Positions 8,550 through 17,779 of a stretch of 64,000 nucleotides of DNA are shown piece by piece. Source of the DNA: Mycolicibacterium austroafricanum (GTDB lineage Bacteria; Actinomycetota; Actinomycetes; Mycobacteriales; Mycobacteriaceae); NCBI RefSeq assembly GCF_000612725.1, contig NZ_HG964456.1, positions 248,001-312,000 on the forward strand. Reading direction: 5' to 3'. Numbering within the stretch: position 1 is the first letter of the stretch; each line of letters begins with the position of its first letter. Both the position numbers and the translations under genes were made by a program. Below the pieces are notes generated by a model. It saw nothing but the letters and a program-made list of their open reading frames with translations, searched no databases and was not told where the DNA came from.

Positions 8550-10103
8550 TCAGCGCAAAACGACTCCGCCCTCGATGCCCGTGAACTGCGCGCGCAGCTC
8601 GGTCTTGAGCAGCTTGCCGGTGGCATTGCGCGGCAGTTCGGCGACGAAGTGCACGTCACGCGGACACTTGAAGTGTGCCAGCCGCTCCCGGCACCACGCT
8701 ACGATCTCCTCGGCGCTCGGCGCCTGTGTCGCCGGGTCGGCGACCACGACCGCGACGACGCGTTCGCCCCACTTCGCGTCCTTACCGCCGATCACGGCGG
8801 CGTCGAACACCGCCGGGTGGCGGAAGAGAACCTGCTCGACCTCGATCGGGTAGACGTTCTCGCCGCCGGAGATGATCATGTCCTTCTTGCGGTCGACGAG
8901 GGTGATGAAGCCCTCGGCGTCCATGCGCCCGAGGTCGCCCGTGTGGAACCAGCCCCCGCGTAACGCCTCGGCGCTCGCCTCGGCCTTCATCCAGTAGCCG
9001 GTGAACACATTCGGGCCGCGCACGATCAGTTCGCCCACGGTGTCGGTCGCGACGTCGCGGTCGTCGTCGTCGACGATGCGGGCGTCGACATGCATTGCGA
9101 CGCGGCCGATCGACCCGGCCCGCGTGCTGACGTTCTCGGCGTCGAGGACGGTCACCAAGGGAGCGGTCTCGGTCATGCCGAAGCCCTCGGTGAAGGGCAC
9201 GCCTCGCTCGCGCATGAAGTCGATGACCGTGAGGGGGACGGGCGACCCGCCGCCCATGGCGAAACGCAGCGCAGACAGGTTGAAGGAGTCGAAGTCGGGC
9301 ACCTGTGTGAGTGCGGTCCACATGGCCGGCACCATGAACTGGACCGTGACGTGGTGGTCGGCCATCGCCTGTAACGTCGCTCGCGGCTCGAAGGACGGCA
9401 TGATCACGCTGGTGCCGCCGACGTACAACAGCGGCAGGGTGTGTACTCCCAGCCCGCCGATGTGGAACATCGGCGCCACCGCGACGGTGACGTCCTCGCC
9501 CCGCAGGCCGATGTCGGTGCCGAGGACGTTGATCGCGTTCCATAGCAGGTTGTCGTGGGTGAGGATCGCGCCCTTGGGTCGGCCCGTCGTCCCCGACGTG
9601 TACATGATGAACGCGGGGTCGCGGCCGTCGACGTCACCGTTGAGCGGTTCGGGCGCGGCGCCCGAGACGACGTCTTCGTAGCCGAGCTCGCCCGGCGCCG
9701 GCACCCCACCGGCGCGCACGACATGGCGCACGCGGACTCCGGACTCGGTGACGGCGCTCCTGGCCTGCGCGGCGAACGGCTCGTGGAAGACCAGAACATC
9801 GGCGCCTGAGTCGGCCAGGATGTAGCCGATCTCGGGTCCGGCAAGGCGCACGTTGAGCGGAACTGCAAGTGCGCCGATTTTGGCGCAGCCCAGCAGCACC
9901 TCGATGAACTCGGTCGAATTGACCAGCAGCATCGCGACCCGATCGCCCTTGCGCACGCCGAGGGCGATGAGTGCGGCGGCGACCTGGTTGGTGCGCCGAT
10001 CGAGGTCGGCGTAGGTGATGTGCGCGCCGTTGCTGATCAACGCGGTGCGCCCGCCGTTGAGGAAGGCGCGCCGGCTCACCCACTGACCGATGCCGAGTTG
10101 CAT
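8550..10103 (-). CDS. Long/medium-chain acyl-CoA ligase (FadD/AtuH-like)
   Basis: 517 residues from ATG 10103, preceded by AAAGGGA; longer upstream frames lack such a site. ANL-superfamily motifs are complete: P-loop YTSGTTGRPKG, GFGMTETAP, the WFHTGDLG segment, KKDMIISGGENVYP, and the C-terminal catalytic Lys in NATGKLLK. It activates a carboxylic acid to its CoA ester with ATP. It sits 26 bases after the acyl-CoA dehydrogenase gene. Overall layout is close to FadD13-like short enzymes; the substrate is probably the free acid feeding this operon. Confidence 0.92.
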   Translation of the reverse strand: MQLGIGQWVSRRAFLNGGRTALISNGAHITYADLDRRTNQVAAALIALGVRKGDRVAMLLVNSTEFIEVLLGCAKIGALAVPLNVRLAGPEIGYILADSGADVLVFHEPFAAQARSAVTESGVRVRHVVRAGGVPAPGELGYEDVVSGAAPEPLNGDVDGRDPAFIMYTSGTTGRPKGAILTHDNLLWNAINVLGTDIGLRGEDVTVAVAPMFHIGGLGVHTLPLLYVGGTSVIMPSFEPRATLQAMADHHVTVQFMVPAMWTALTQVPDFDSFNLSALRFAMGGGSPVPLTVIDFMRERGVPFTEGFGMTETAPLVTVLDAENVSTRAGSIGRVAMHVDARIVDDDDRDVATDTVGELIVRGPNVFTGYWMKAEASAEALRGGWFHTGDLGRMDAEGFITLVDRKKDMIISGGENVYPIEVEQVLFRHPAVFDAAVIGGKDAKWGERVVAVVVADPATQAPSAEEIVAWCRERLAHFKCPRDVHFVAELPRNATGKLLKTELRAQFTGIEGGVVLR

Positions 10104-10129
10104 TCGATTCCCTTTCATTCCGCGGCGAC

Positions 10130-11284
10130 TCAGTAGGACGCGGGCAGTTTCAGGCTGTGCTGCGCCACGAAGTTGAGGATCATTTCGCGGCTGATCGGCG
10201 CGGTGCGCATGAGCCGGGCCGGACCCCACAACGTGGCGAGGCCGTACTCGGTGGCCATGCCGTTGCCGCCGTGGGTTTGAATCGCCTGGTCGAGCGCCAG
10301 GATGCCCGCCTCGGCTGCGGCATATTTCGCCATGTTCGACGCCTCACCCGACCCCGGATCGCCGGCGTCGTGCAGGGAGGCGGCACGCTGAGTCATCAAC
10401 CGGGCCAGCTCAACCTGGATCTTGGCGTGGGCGAGCGGGTGCGATACGCCTTGGTGCGAGCCGATCGGCGTTCCCCACACGTGGCGGTTGCGGGCGTAAT
10501 CGGCGGCTTTATCCAGCGCGTAGCGACCGATGCCGTTGCCGAGCGCCGCCCCCATGATTCGCTCCGGGTTCAGGCCCATGAAGACCTGGCGCAGGCCCTC
10601 GTTCTCCGCGCCGATAAGGTTGGCGGCCGGCACGCGGACGTCATCGAAGAATAGAGTGAACTGCTTCTCTGGAGTGACCGCCTGCACCGGGATGAGTGAC
10701 TTGGTGAGCCCGGGGACATCGGTGGGCACGACGAGCAAGCTGAGTAGTCCGCGACCACTGTCGTTGGTAGACGTTCGGGTGACGACCAGGATCGCTTCGG
10801 CTTCGTCGACACCAGAAATGTAGTACTTGGTGCCGTTGATGACCCAGTCGTCGCCGTCGCGTTTCGCGGTCGTGGAGATGTTGTGCGAGTTCGAGCCCGC
10901 GTCCGGCTCGGTGATCGCGAATGCCATGATCGTCTCGCCGCTGGCGATGCCCGGCAGCCACTGCTGCTTGAGTTCCTCACTGCCGAATGCCTGGATGATC
11001 GTGCCGCAGATGGTCGGCGAGACGACGGTCATCAGCAGCGGGCAGCCCGCCGCGGCGAGCTCCTCACCGACGATCTGCATGTCGTAGATGCCGCCGCCGC
11101 CGCCGCCGTACTGCTCGGAAAGGTTCACCCCGAGGAAGCCCTGTTTGCCCACGGCCTGCCACAGCTCGGTGCTCTTCCCGCCGGCCAGCGACTTTTCCAG
11201 GTAGTACTCGTGTCCGAAGTCCTTGGCGATCTCGGCGACCGCCTTGCGCAGGTCCTGACGTTCCTCTGTCTCGTGCAATTCCAT
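10130..11284 (-). CDS. Acyl-CoA dehydrogenase (AtuD/IVD-like)
   Basis: 384 residues from ATG 11284, which has GAGGAG four bases upstream; a GTG four codons earlier is less well placed. FAD-binding segment AITEPDAGSNS and the QTHGGNGMATEYG motif are visible. The MCAD-type C-terminal Glu is absent (APISREM replaces YEGTNE), while a helix-G Glu occurs in NPERIMG, the position used by isovaleryl-CoA and long-chain dehydrogenases. It would desaturate the acyl-CoA ahead of the carboxylase, as AtuD or LiuA do. Confidence 0.9.
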   Translation of the reverse strand: MELHETEERQDLRKAVAEIAKDFGHEYYLEKSLAGGKSTELWQAVGKQGFLGVNLSEQYGGGGGGIYDMQIVGEELAAAGCPLLMTVVSPTICGTIIQAFGSEELKQQWLPGIASGETIMAFAITEPDAGSNSHNISTTAKRDGDDWVINGTKYYISGVDEAEAILVVTRTSTNDSGRGLLSLLVVPTDVPGLTKSLIPVQAVTPEKQFTLFFDDVRVPAANLIGAENEGLRQVFMGLNPERIMGAALGNGIGRYALDKAADYARNRHVWGTPIGSHQGVSHPLAHAKIQVELARLMTQRAASLHDAGDPGSGEASNMAKYAAAEAGILALDQAIQTHGGNGMATEYGLATLWGPARLMRTAPISREMILNFVAQHSLKLPASY

Positions 11285-11338
11285 GACACTCCTCACATCG
11301 GTATCGACGCGCCACCGATCGGGAGCGCGCCGGCTTCA

Positions 11339-13381
11339 TTAGAGCTCCGTGGCGTCCGACGCCACTTCACCGCCGTCCACCGCCTCGACCACGGCGAGGA
11401 CGTCACCGCTCGAGACCTGATGGCCGACCTGGACCGGCAGGGCGCTCAGCACCCCGTCGATCGGGCTCGCGACGGTGTGCTCCATCTTCATCGCCTCCAG
11501 GACGACGAGCGTTTGACCGGCTGACACCGTCTCGCCCTCGGCGACCGGTAGTCGGATCACCGAGCCCGGCATCGGCGCGGTGAGCGACCCGGGCGGGTTC
11601 AGAGTGCTCGGGTCGACGAAGCGTGGCGCCAGCCGCAGGGCGGAGTAGCCGGCGACCGAGTCGAGGTGGGCAACATCGCCGTCGAGGACGACATCATAAG
11701 TGCGGCGCACCCCGTCGACGCGCAGCACCACCCGCTCGCTACTGCCCTCGACAACCTCGACGTCGGCCAACGGCTCGTCGTCGACCTGCAGGCAGGTCCC
11801 TGTCGAACCTAACGTGTACCCGACGCGCACTTCGCGCCCGCCCTGGGTCTGCCAGGTTGTGGTCTGCGGCTGCGAAGGGTTGTTGCGCCAGCCGGCGGGC
11901 AACGTGGCCTGCAGAGTTGCGACGGCACGCCGCGCGGCCACCCCGGCCACGGTCGCCGCGACGGCGTGCAGGCGCTCGGACTGCGTGTCTGGGAGGGCAG
12001 CGCCGAGTTGGGCGACGTCGTGTCGGTCAAGGAACCCAGTGTCGGTGCCCCGCCCGGCGAACTCGTCATGGCGCAGGACGCGAACAAGCAGGTTGCGATT
12101 GGTGGTCACGCCGTGAATACGGGCGCCGGCCAGCGCCGCCGAGAGGCTGGCAAGTGCCTCGTCGCGCGTTGGTGCCCACGCGATGACCTTGGCCAGCAGC
12201 GAATCGTAGTAATGACTGATGACCGAACCGGCACGAAAACCCGAGTCAACCCGCACGCCGGCAAGCGCCGGGACATCCAAGGTGCGCAGGGTGCCGGTAC
12301 AGGGCCGGTAGTCATCGGCCGGATCCTCGGCGCACAGCCGGGCCTCGACCGCGTGACCGCGAATTCGCGGGTTGTGCATCTCCTCAGGCAGCGGGCGGCC
12401 CATGGCTACGAGCAGCTGGGCACGCACCAGGTCGAGGCCGGTGATCAGCTCGGTAACCGGGTGCTCGACCTGCAGCCGGGTGTTCATCTCTAGGAAGGCG
12501 AAGGAGTCGGCTTTGCCATCCTGAGCGGCGTCGTAGACGAACTCGACCGTCCCGGCGCCTACGTAGCCGACGGCGCGCGCGGCGGCGATGGCGGCCTCGC
12601 TCATCCGAGCGCGCAACGCGTCGTCGACGACCGGTGACGGCGCCTCCTCGATCACCTTCTGGTGTCGACGCTGCACGGAGCACTCGCGCTCGAACAGAGA
12701 GACGACGTTTCCGTGCGTGTCGGCCATGATCTGGATCTCGACGTGGCGTGGGCGCTGGACGTAACGCTCGAGGAAGACGGTGCCGTCGGCGAACGCGGCG
12801 GCGGCCTCACGCGAAGCGGAGGTGACCGCTTCGTCGAGCTCGTCCGGCGACGCGACAATGCGCATGCCTCGGCCACCGCCGCCGGCGCTGGCCTTGACCA
12901 GCACGGGGTAGCCGACGTCGGCGGCCAGCTTCGCCAGCTGCTCGGCCGATAGCCCCGTCGTGTCGCCACCGGGCAGCACAGGCACCCCCGCGTCGGACAT
13001 CGTCTTCTTGGCCTGCAGCTTCGAGCCCATCGCGTCGATCGCCCCGGGCGGCGGACCGATGAAGACGAGGTCGGCGGCGGCACAGGCGCGCGCGAACCCG
13101 GCGTTTTCCGAAAGGAAGCCGTAGCCGGGGTGTACTGCGTCCGCGCCGGTGAGCGAGGCAGCGGCGATGATCCGGTGGATGTCGAGGTAGGTCTCGGCGG
13201 CAGACGAGCCGGGAAGGTGCACGGCCTCGTCGGCGTCGGCGACGTGCCACGCGTCGGCGTCGGCGTCGGAATAGACCGCGACGGTGGCGATCCCGAGATC
13301 GCGGCAAGTGCGGAACACCCGCCGCGCGATCTCGCCACGGTTGGCGACCAGGACCTTGCGGATCTTGGGCATCGCCATCAC
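11339..13381 (-). CDS. Acyl-CoA carboxylase alpha subunit (biotin carboxylase + BCCP)
   Basis: 680 residues. Biotin carboxylase domain about 1-450 (ANRGEIARRVFRTC, ATP-grasp GGGGRGMRIV, EMNTRLQVEHPVTE) and a C-terminal biotinyl domain with K632 in EAMKMEH. Its start overlaps the stop of the beta-subunit gene (GTGATG junction), so the two are coupled. Size and order match MccA/LiuD, AtuF or AccA-type subunits. With the neighbouring atu-like genes a geranyl-CoA or methylcrotonyl-CoA carboxylase is the likely role; reading cannot separate them. Confidence 0.93.
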   Translation of the reverse strand: MMAMPKIRKVLVANRGEIARRVFRTCRDLGIATVAVYSDADADAWHVADADEAVHLPGSSAAETYLDIHRIIAAASLTGADAVHPGYGFLSENAGFARACAAADLVFIGPPPGAIDAMGSKLQAKKTMSDAGVPVLPGGDTTGLSAEQLAKLAADVGYPVLVKASAGGGGRGMRIVASPDELDEAVTSASREAAAAFADGTVFLERYVQRPRHVEIQIMADTHGNVVSLFERECSVQRRHQKVIEEAPSPVVDDALRARMSEAAIAAARAVGYVGAGTVEFVYDAAQDGKADSFAFLEMNTRLQVEHPVTELITGLDLVRAQLLVAMGRPLPEEMHNPRIRGHAVEARLCAEDPADDYRPCTGTLRTLDVPALAGVRVDSGFRAGSVISHYYDSLLAKVIAWAPTRDEALASLSAALAGARIHGVTTNRNLLVRVLRHDEFAGRGTDTGFLDRHDVAQLGAALPDTQSERLHAVAATVAGVAARRAVATLQATLPAGWRNNPSQPQTTTWQTQGGREVRVGYTLGSTGTCLQVDDEPLADVEVVEGSSERVVLRVDGVRRTYDVVLDGDVAHLDSVAGYSALRLAPRFVDPSTLNPPGSLTAPMPGSVIRLPVAEGETVSAGQTLVVLEAMKMEHTVASPIDGVLSALPVQVGHQVSSGDVLAVVEAVDGGEVASDATEL

Positions 13382-14979
13382 ATCCGGAACACGCCGTAGC
13401 CACGCTGGCCACGGACCTCGCCGTTGTGGATCACCGACAGGCAGAACCCGAGAACGGTCCGCGTATCGCGGGGATCGATGATCCCGTCGTCGTAAAGTCG
13501 GCCGCTGTTGGCCAGTGCGACGGATTCGCGCTCGATCTGTTCCTCGACGGCGGCGCGCATCTGGGCGTCGGCCTGCTCGTCGAAGGGCAGCCCGCGGTCG
13601 GCGGCGGACTCGCGCGCCACGATGGACAGCACTCCGGCCAGTTGCGCCGGACCCATCACGGCCGACTTCGAGTTAGGCCAAGCGAATAGGAAACGCGGTG
13701 AGTACGATCGCCCGCACATGCCGTAGTTCCCGGCACCGTAGGACGCACCCATGGTGATGGTCACGTGGGGGACCGTGCTGTTTGATACGGCGTTGATCAT
13801 CTTGGCGCCGTCCTTGATGATGCCGCCCTGTTCGTACTCGGCACCGACCATGAAACCGGTGGTGTTCTGCAGGAAGATGAGGGGGGTGTCGATCTGATTT
13901 GCCAGTTGGATGAACTGCGAACCTTTCTCGGCCTCCTCACTGAACAGGATGCCCCGTGCGTTTGCGAGGATGCCGACCGGGAAGCCGTGGATCGAGGCCC
14001 AGCCGGTGACGAGTGACGTGCCGTAGAGAGGTTTGAACTCGTCGAAGGCCGAGCCGTCGACCACTCGGGCGATGACGTCGCGGGGGTCGAAGGGCACCTT
14101 CGGATCGACCGACGCGATGCCGAGCAGCTGATCGGGGTCGTGCACCGGTGGGTGCGGCGGCGTGGTGGGTCCGGGGCCGTTCTTCCGCCAGTTGAGCCGC
14201 GCCATGATGCGACGGCCGATGCGGATCGCATCCTGCTCGTCCTCGGCCATGTAATCGGCCAGCCCCGAGGTGCGGGCGTGCATGTCGGCGCCGCCGAGCG
14301 ACTCGTCATCGGAGACCTCGCCCGTGGCCATCTTGACCAGCGGCGGACCGCCGAGGAACACCTTGGAACGGTTGCGCACCATCACGACGTAGTCGCACAT
14401 GCCCGGGACGTACGCACCTCCCGCGGTCGAGTTGCCGAAGACCAGGGCCAGTGTCGGCAGCCCCGCTGCGCTGTGCTGGGTCAAGTCGTGGAACAGCTGT
14501 CCGCCGGGCACGAAGATCTCTGCCTGTGTGGGCAGGTCGGCGCCGCCAGATTCGACGATGTTGATGATGGGCAGTCGGTTCTCCCGCGCGATGGCCATGC
14601 CGCGGAACACCTTGCGGAAGGTATAAGGGTTCGATGCGCCGCCGCGGACGGTGGGGTCGTGGGCGATGATCATCGACTCGATGCCCTCGACCACGCCGAT
14701 GCCTACCACCACGCTACCGCCGACGGGGAACTTACTGCCCCAGGCGGCGAAGGGGCATAGTTCGAGGAACGCCGTGTCGGGGTCGAGCATCAGCTCGATG
14801 CGCTCGCGGACAAGCAGCTTGCCCCGCTTACGGTGGCGCGCAACGTATTTCGCGCCGCCGCCGCCGTTGACCAGCGCCAGTTGCTCCGCGATGGTGTCGA
14901 GTTGCGCGCTCAGTCCTTCGCGGTTCTTGAGATAGCCGGGCGCGGTGTCGTCGACCCGATCGGGCAGGACCTGTACCAA
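13378..14979 (-). CDS. Acyl-CoA carboxylase beta subunit (carboxyltransferase)
   Basis: 533 residues. Start is a TTG at 14979 with GGAAGG six bases upstream. Two crotonase-like carboxyltransferase halves are present: the GGSVVVGIGVVEGIES and ESGGADLPTQAEIF segments, and the second-half FLQNTTGFMVG and GASYGAGNYGMCGR segments, typical of methylcrotonyl- or geranyl-CoA carboxylases. It is the first gene of the minus-strand operon (carboxylase beta, alpha, dehydrogenase, ligase, TetR). A 26-bp inverted repeat lies 43-68 bases upstream. Confidence 0.93.
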   Translation of the reverse strand: MVQVLPDRVDDTAPGYLKNREGLSAQLDTIAEQLALVNGGGGAKYVARHRKRGKLLVRERIELMLDPDTAFLELCPFAAWGSKFPVGGSVVVGIGVVEGIESMIIAHDPTVRGGASNPYTFRKVFRGMAIARENRLPIINIVESGGADLPTQAEIFVPGGQLFHDLTQHSAAGLPTLALVFGNSTAGGAYVPGMCDYVVMVRNRSKVFLGGPPLVKMATGEVSDDESLGGADMHARTSGLADYMAEDEQDAIRIGRRIMARLNWRKNGPGPTTPPHPPVHDPDQLLGIASVDPKVPFDPRDVIARVVDGSAFDEFKPLYGTSLVTGWASIHGFPVGILANARGILFSEEAEKGSQFIQLANQIDTPLIFLQNTTGFMVGAEYEQGGIIKDGAKMINAVSNSTVPHVTITMGASYGAGNYGMCGRSYSPRFLFAWPNSKSAVMGPAQLAGVLSIVARESAADRGLPFDEQADAQMRAAVEEQIERESVALANSGRLYDDGIIDPRDTRTVLGFCLSVIHNGEVRGQRGYGVFRM

Positions 14980-15021
14980 AGTTTTCCTTCCGGGCGAGCA
15001 TCGACGTCGATCTACTAGGCG

Positions 15022-15047
15022 CTGATGTTAGCCGCAATTAACATCAG
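15022..15047. promoter_or_regulatory. Inverted repeat, candidate TetR operator upstream of the carboxylase operon
   Basis: Perfect 9-base arms CTGATGTTA and TAACATCAG flank an 8-base AT-rich centre. It lies just upstream of the carboxylase beta gene and downstream of the tetR gene at 15323. Length and symmetry suit a TetR-family dimer; which of the nearby regulators binds it is unknown. Confidence 0.6.
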
Positions 15048-15322
15048 GTGACAACGGCGCAGGCGGGCGTCGGATTTGTTCCGCGCCGTGGTTCCGTCGA
15101 ATGGCGAGGATCGAAGCGGTGCGTTCGCTGCAGATCGAGCGATCGAAGGAATTGACTGGGGAGGGACGGCACACAGGGCCCGTGCGAGGTCGTATCGAGT
15201 TCCTCGTCCGGCGCGCGTGGAGTCTACGGTTCGCGATCTCGGGTGAACACCCGCAGCGATTGTCAGTGTCGCGCCATGCCCTTCAGCCAACCGAGTAGTG
15301 CATAACGCCGGTCGGCCAGAAT
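15048..15322. other. Intergenic region upstream of the carboxylase operon
   Basis: Together with the operator repeat this leaves about 340 bases between the carboxylase operon and the next tetR gene. Short frames on both strands have no ribosome sites or recognisable products. I see no convincing terminator. This is also roughly where base composition shifts from the very GC-rich left part to the less GC-rich block on the right. Confidence 0.5.
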
Positions 15323-15997
15323 CTATCGGGTCTCCTCGGCTTTGGCCAGCGGCGGAGCGGCCTGATCAGGCGCCTGTCCGAGGGTATACAGGCCGAGAAT
15401 GCCGAGAAAACCCGCACAGTGCTCGATGAGCATTTCAGTCGAGAGGTTCAGTTGTCCATCTATCCAGCGACGGAGTATCTCGAACAGGCCCCCGACACCG
15501 TAGGTAGCGGCGAGATCTGCGACTTGGAGCACATCGCTGGGTATATCGAGGTGCAAGCGGGCCTCTCTGAGCACCAGCTCCGCAAAATCGGTCATCAGAT
15601 CGCTTCGCAGCTGCCGAAGGAGGGGTTCTGCGCCCGACTCGACAAACAGTATGCGGGCCATGCGGGGATCGTTCTCGATCACCTGAACCAGGGCCTTGAT
15701 CGGAGCGTAAGCCAGTTCTTGAGGAGCAACCGTGTCGTCCGGAATGGCGCTGGTTATCACCGCTTGGAAGGTAGTGGAGATCTTGGCAAATACCGCACGC
15801 AAGAGCGCGTCTCGATCGCGAAACTGTTGGTAGAAGTACCGGCTCGTCACTCCTGATTTCGCACACACGGCGGTCACGGTGCACGCGGTAGCTCCGTGGG
15901 TGCCCATGATTGAGACCGCGGCATCAATCAACATCACGCGACGCTGTGCATCGCGTTGAGTTGCGGACAGCCCGCCATAGACACGTGCTGGACTCAT
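15323..15997 (-). CDS. TetR-family transcriptional regulator
   Basis: 224 residues. HTH at about 20-65 (DAAVSIMGTHGATACTVTAV, then GVTSRYFYQQFRDRDALL). The ligand domain includes a long Leu-rich C-terminus (GFLGILGLYTLG). It is transcribed away from the metal-dependent hydrolase gene at 16067; a 24-bp inverted repeat lies between the two starts, so it probably represses itself and that gene. Confidence 0.9.
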   Translation of the reverse strand: MSPARVYGGLSATQRDAQRRVMLIDAAVSIMGTHGATACTVTAVCAKSGVTSRYFYQQFRDRDALLRAVFAKISTTFQAVITSAIPDDTVAPQELAYAPIKALVQVIENDPRMARILFVESGAEPLLRQLRSDLMTDFAELVLREARLHLDIPSDVLQVADLAATYGVGGLFEILRRWIDGQLNLSTEMLIEHCAGFLGILGLYTLGQAPDQAAPPLAKAEETR

Positions 15998-16018
15998 GTC
16001 CTACAGTCTGGCAGTCTT

Positions 16019-16042
16019 ATCTGACAAGGCATAAAGTCAGAT
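16019..16042. promoter_or_regulatory. Inverted repeat between divergent tetR and hydrolase genes
   Basis: Arms ATCTGAC and GTCAGAT (7 bases, perfect) are separated by 10 bases. The repeat is the only strong symmetry in the 69-base divergent region, 22 bases from the tetR start and 25 from the hydrolase start, a classical position for a shared TetR operator. Confidence 0.6.
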
Positions 16043-16066
16043 CCAAACTTCGAGGAAGGACCTCAA

Positions 16067-16936
16067 ATGTCGGACGATCAAGCCCCGACCCCGACCCGGG
16101 TGCTGCCAAAACCCAGGCGCGTTCGGTTTCCGATGCCGACCTCCACGAAGCGGCAACATTTTGTCGATGGCGACCTGGTGATGAGCCATTTCATCTCGGT
16201 GCTTTCTGCGACGTTCCCGGAAGGCGAGGATTTCTTCATCCGCTCGGTCAGGAACTTCCAGAGTTCCATCGACGATCCCCAACTAGAGACAGCGGTCAAG
16301 GGTTTCATCGGACAAGAGGCCACACATCGACACCAGCATCGTCTCCTAAACGAGCGACTCCAGGTCATGGGTTATCCGACCGCGCGAATCGACCGTCATG
16401 TCGGACGCTTGATCAAGCGATTGGAACGGCGCTTTTCGCCGGAAATGCGGCTGTCCATGACCTCCGCGTTGGAGCACTACACCGCTACGCTGGCAGAAAT
16501 CATTCTTACCAGCGAAGACGCCCAGAAGCTCATCGGCCAGACAGAGGTTCGACCGATTCTGCTGTGGCATGCCTTCGAGGAGTCGGAGCACAAAGCGGTT
16601 GCCTTTGATGTCTATCGGCTGGTGGGAGCAACCGAGCGCACCCGTGTACGGGGCATGCGGATCGCTTCAGTAATTCTGTTCGGCGAGCTCATTCTGCAGA
16701 CTGCCTTGTCTATGGCCGCTGATAGAGCCTCATATAACCCGGTCACCCTGGTGCGCAGTCTGTACCGCTTTAGTCGCACCCCGATGTTCACCGCCGATGC
16801 GCTGCGGCGTTTCCGTTCCTACAATCGCCCGGGTTTCCATCCTGATGATTGGGACAGCGCCGCGGTCCTGGAGCATTGGAGCAAAGAACTGTTCGACCAA
16901 GACGGTTCACAGCGAGTTATCGCTTCGTCGGGATAG
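16067..16936 (+). CDS. PF10118-type predicted metal-dependent hydrolase
   Basis: 289 residues, ATG with GAGGAAGGA about eight bases upstream. Family motifs with likely metal ligands: GQEATHRHQHRLLNER near residues 88-103 and HAFEESEHKAVAFDVY near 167-182. The protein is helical; a hydrophobic segment at about 205-225 could be a membrane contact. The biochemical role is not established; in mycobacteria such genes sit with lipid, ketone or hydrocarbon catabolic clusters. Divergent from and probably controlled by the TetR at 15323. It converges with the TetR gene at 17118 across about 180 bases with no gene. Confidence 0.85.
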   Translation: MSDDQAPTPTRVLPKPRRVRFPMPTSTKRQHFVDGDLVMSHFISVLSATFPEGEDFFIRSVRNFQSSIDDPQLETAVKGFIGQEATHRHQHRLLNERLQVMGYPTARIDRHVGRLIKRLERRFSPEMRLSMTSALEHYTATLAEIILTSEDAQKLIGQTEVRPILLWHAFEESEHKAVAFDVYRLVGATERTRVRGMRIASVILFGELILQTALSMAADRASYNPVTLVRSLYRFSRTPMFTADALRRFRSYNRPGFHPDDWDSAAVLEHWSKELFDQDGSQRVIASSG

Positions 16937-17117
16937 CAAAGATGCGGAAGTGCGGCGACGCAGGAGCACCGTTCCTGCGTCGCTCCTTCCGAACAGGGTG
17001 CGACGCGTCGGTGACTCACGGATTCGGTGCTCGGTGGCCGGTGAAGGTGGCGGTCGGACCCGCAAATGCGGTTCGCAGCGATCGCCACGGGGCTGGCTGG
17101 CCTGTTGTGAGCCTCGA

Positions 17118-17750
17118 TCAGTCGCTGATGACATAGCGTTGAGCCAGGGTTTCAGCAAGTCTGCTGGTGTGCGCGACCACTTCTTTCTCGGTCACCGCAA
17201 GCAAACCGGAGTGCCAGGCGGTGATGACTTCGACGAATCCCCCGACAGCGATCAGGGTGTCCATGCGAAGGGCTATCTCGTCGGCATCTTGTCGGAGGTG
17301 TGGCCGGCTTGCCTCAACGACCAACTGCGTTGCTTCCTGTAGCGCCACGGCGCGGCGGTCTTGTAGCGGTGAGCTACCGACATGCTGAGCGAGGAGGATG
17401 CGTGCCCGGCCGGGATCGCGTGCGATCCGGTCGACCACGATGGTGATCGCCGCGGTGATGGTTTCGATCGGCGGCCGATTCGCACGCTCGTTGAAGAGCG
17501 CGGCGACCTCGCCGAGCATGTCATTGCGGACGCCATCCCACGCAGCAACGAGCAGCTCATCGCGCGTCTTGAAGCCCTCGTAGAAGTATCGATCGTTCAG
17601 CCCTGTGCGGGCGCATACGCCGCGCATAGTGACCGCGGCCCAACCGCTCTCACTCCAAATCTCGGTTGCGGCCTCGATCAATTGCTGCCGTCGCTCGGCA
17701 CGACGCTCGGCCCCGGTCCGACCACCCCAGCGCTTGTTTCTCGACCGCAC
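17118..17750 (-). CDS. TetR-family transcriptional regulator
   Basis: 210 residues from the GTG at 17750; the frame remains open further upstream but the HTH begins at about residue 20 here (IEAATEIWSESGWAAVTMRGV, then GLNDRYFYEGFKTRDELL), so a longer N-terminus is not needed. The ribosome site is poor (GGAGAG abuts the start), so a start slightly upstream remains possible. It is divergent from the SDR gene at 17879, with two TGGTG-type inverted repeats between them. Confidence 0.85.
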   Translation of the reverse strand: MRSRNKRWGGRTGAERRAERRQQLIEAATEIWSESGWAAVTMRGVCARTGLNDRYFYEGFKTRDELLVAAWDGVRNDMLGEVAALFNERANRPPIETITAAITIVVDRIARDPGRARILLAQHVGSSPLQDRRAVALQEATQLVVEASRPHLRQDADEIALRMDTLIAVGGFVEVITAWHSGLLAVTEKEVVAHTSRLAETLAQRYVISD

Positions 17751-17779
17751 CTCTCCATCTTGACAAGGTGCTCGTTCCA

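Noticed and set aside
15015..15298. 91- and 65-codon frames on opposite strands upstream of the carboxylase operon
   Set aside because: No start context, no similarity to known proteins, and one covers the operator palindrome.
15374..15384. 10-base match (TGTCCGAGGG) to the tRNA-Leu 3' end as a possible distant left attachment site
   Set aside because: It is inside a tetR coding sequence, and similar LSE/codon-driven TGTCCGAGG words occur at several other places.
16937..17117. Possible gene between the hydrolase and the TetR at 17118
   Set aside because: Short frames on both strands have no ribosome sites and overlap the neighbours; no recognisable product.
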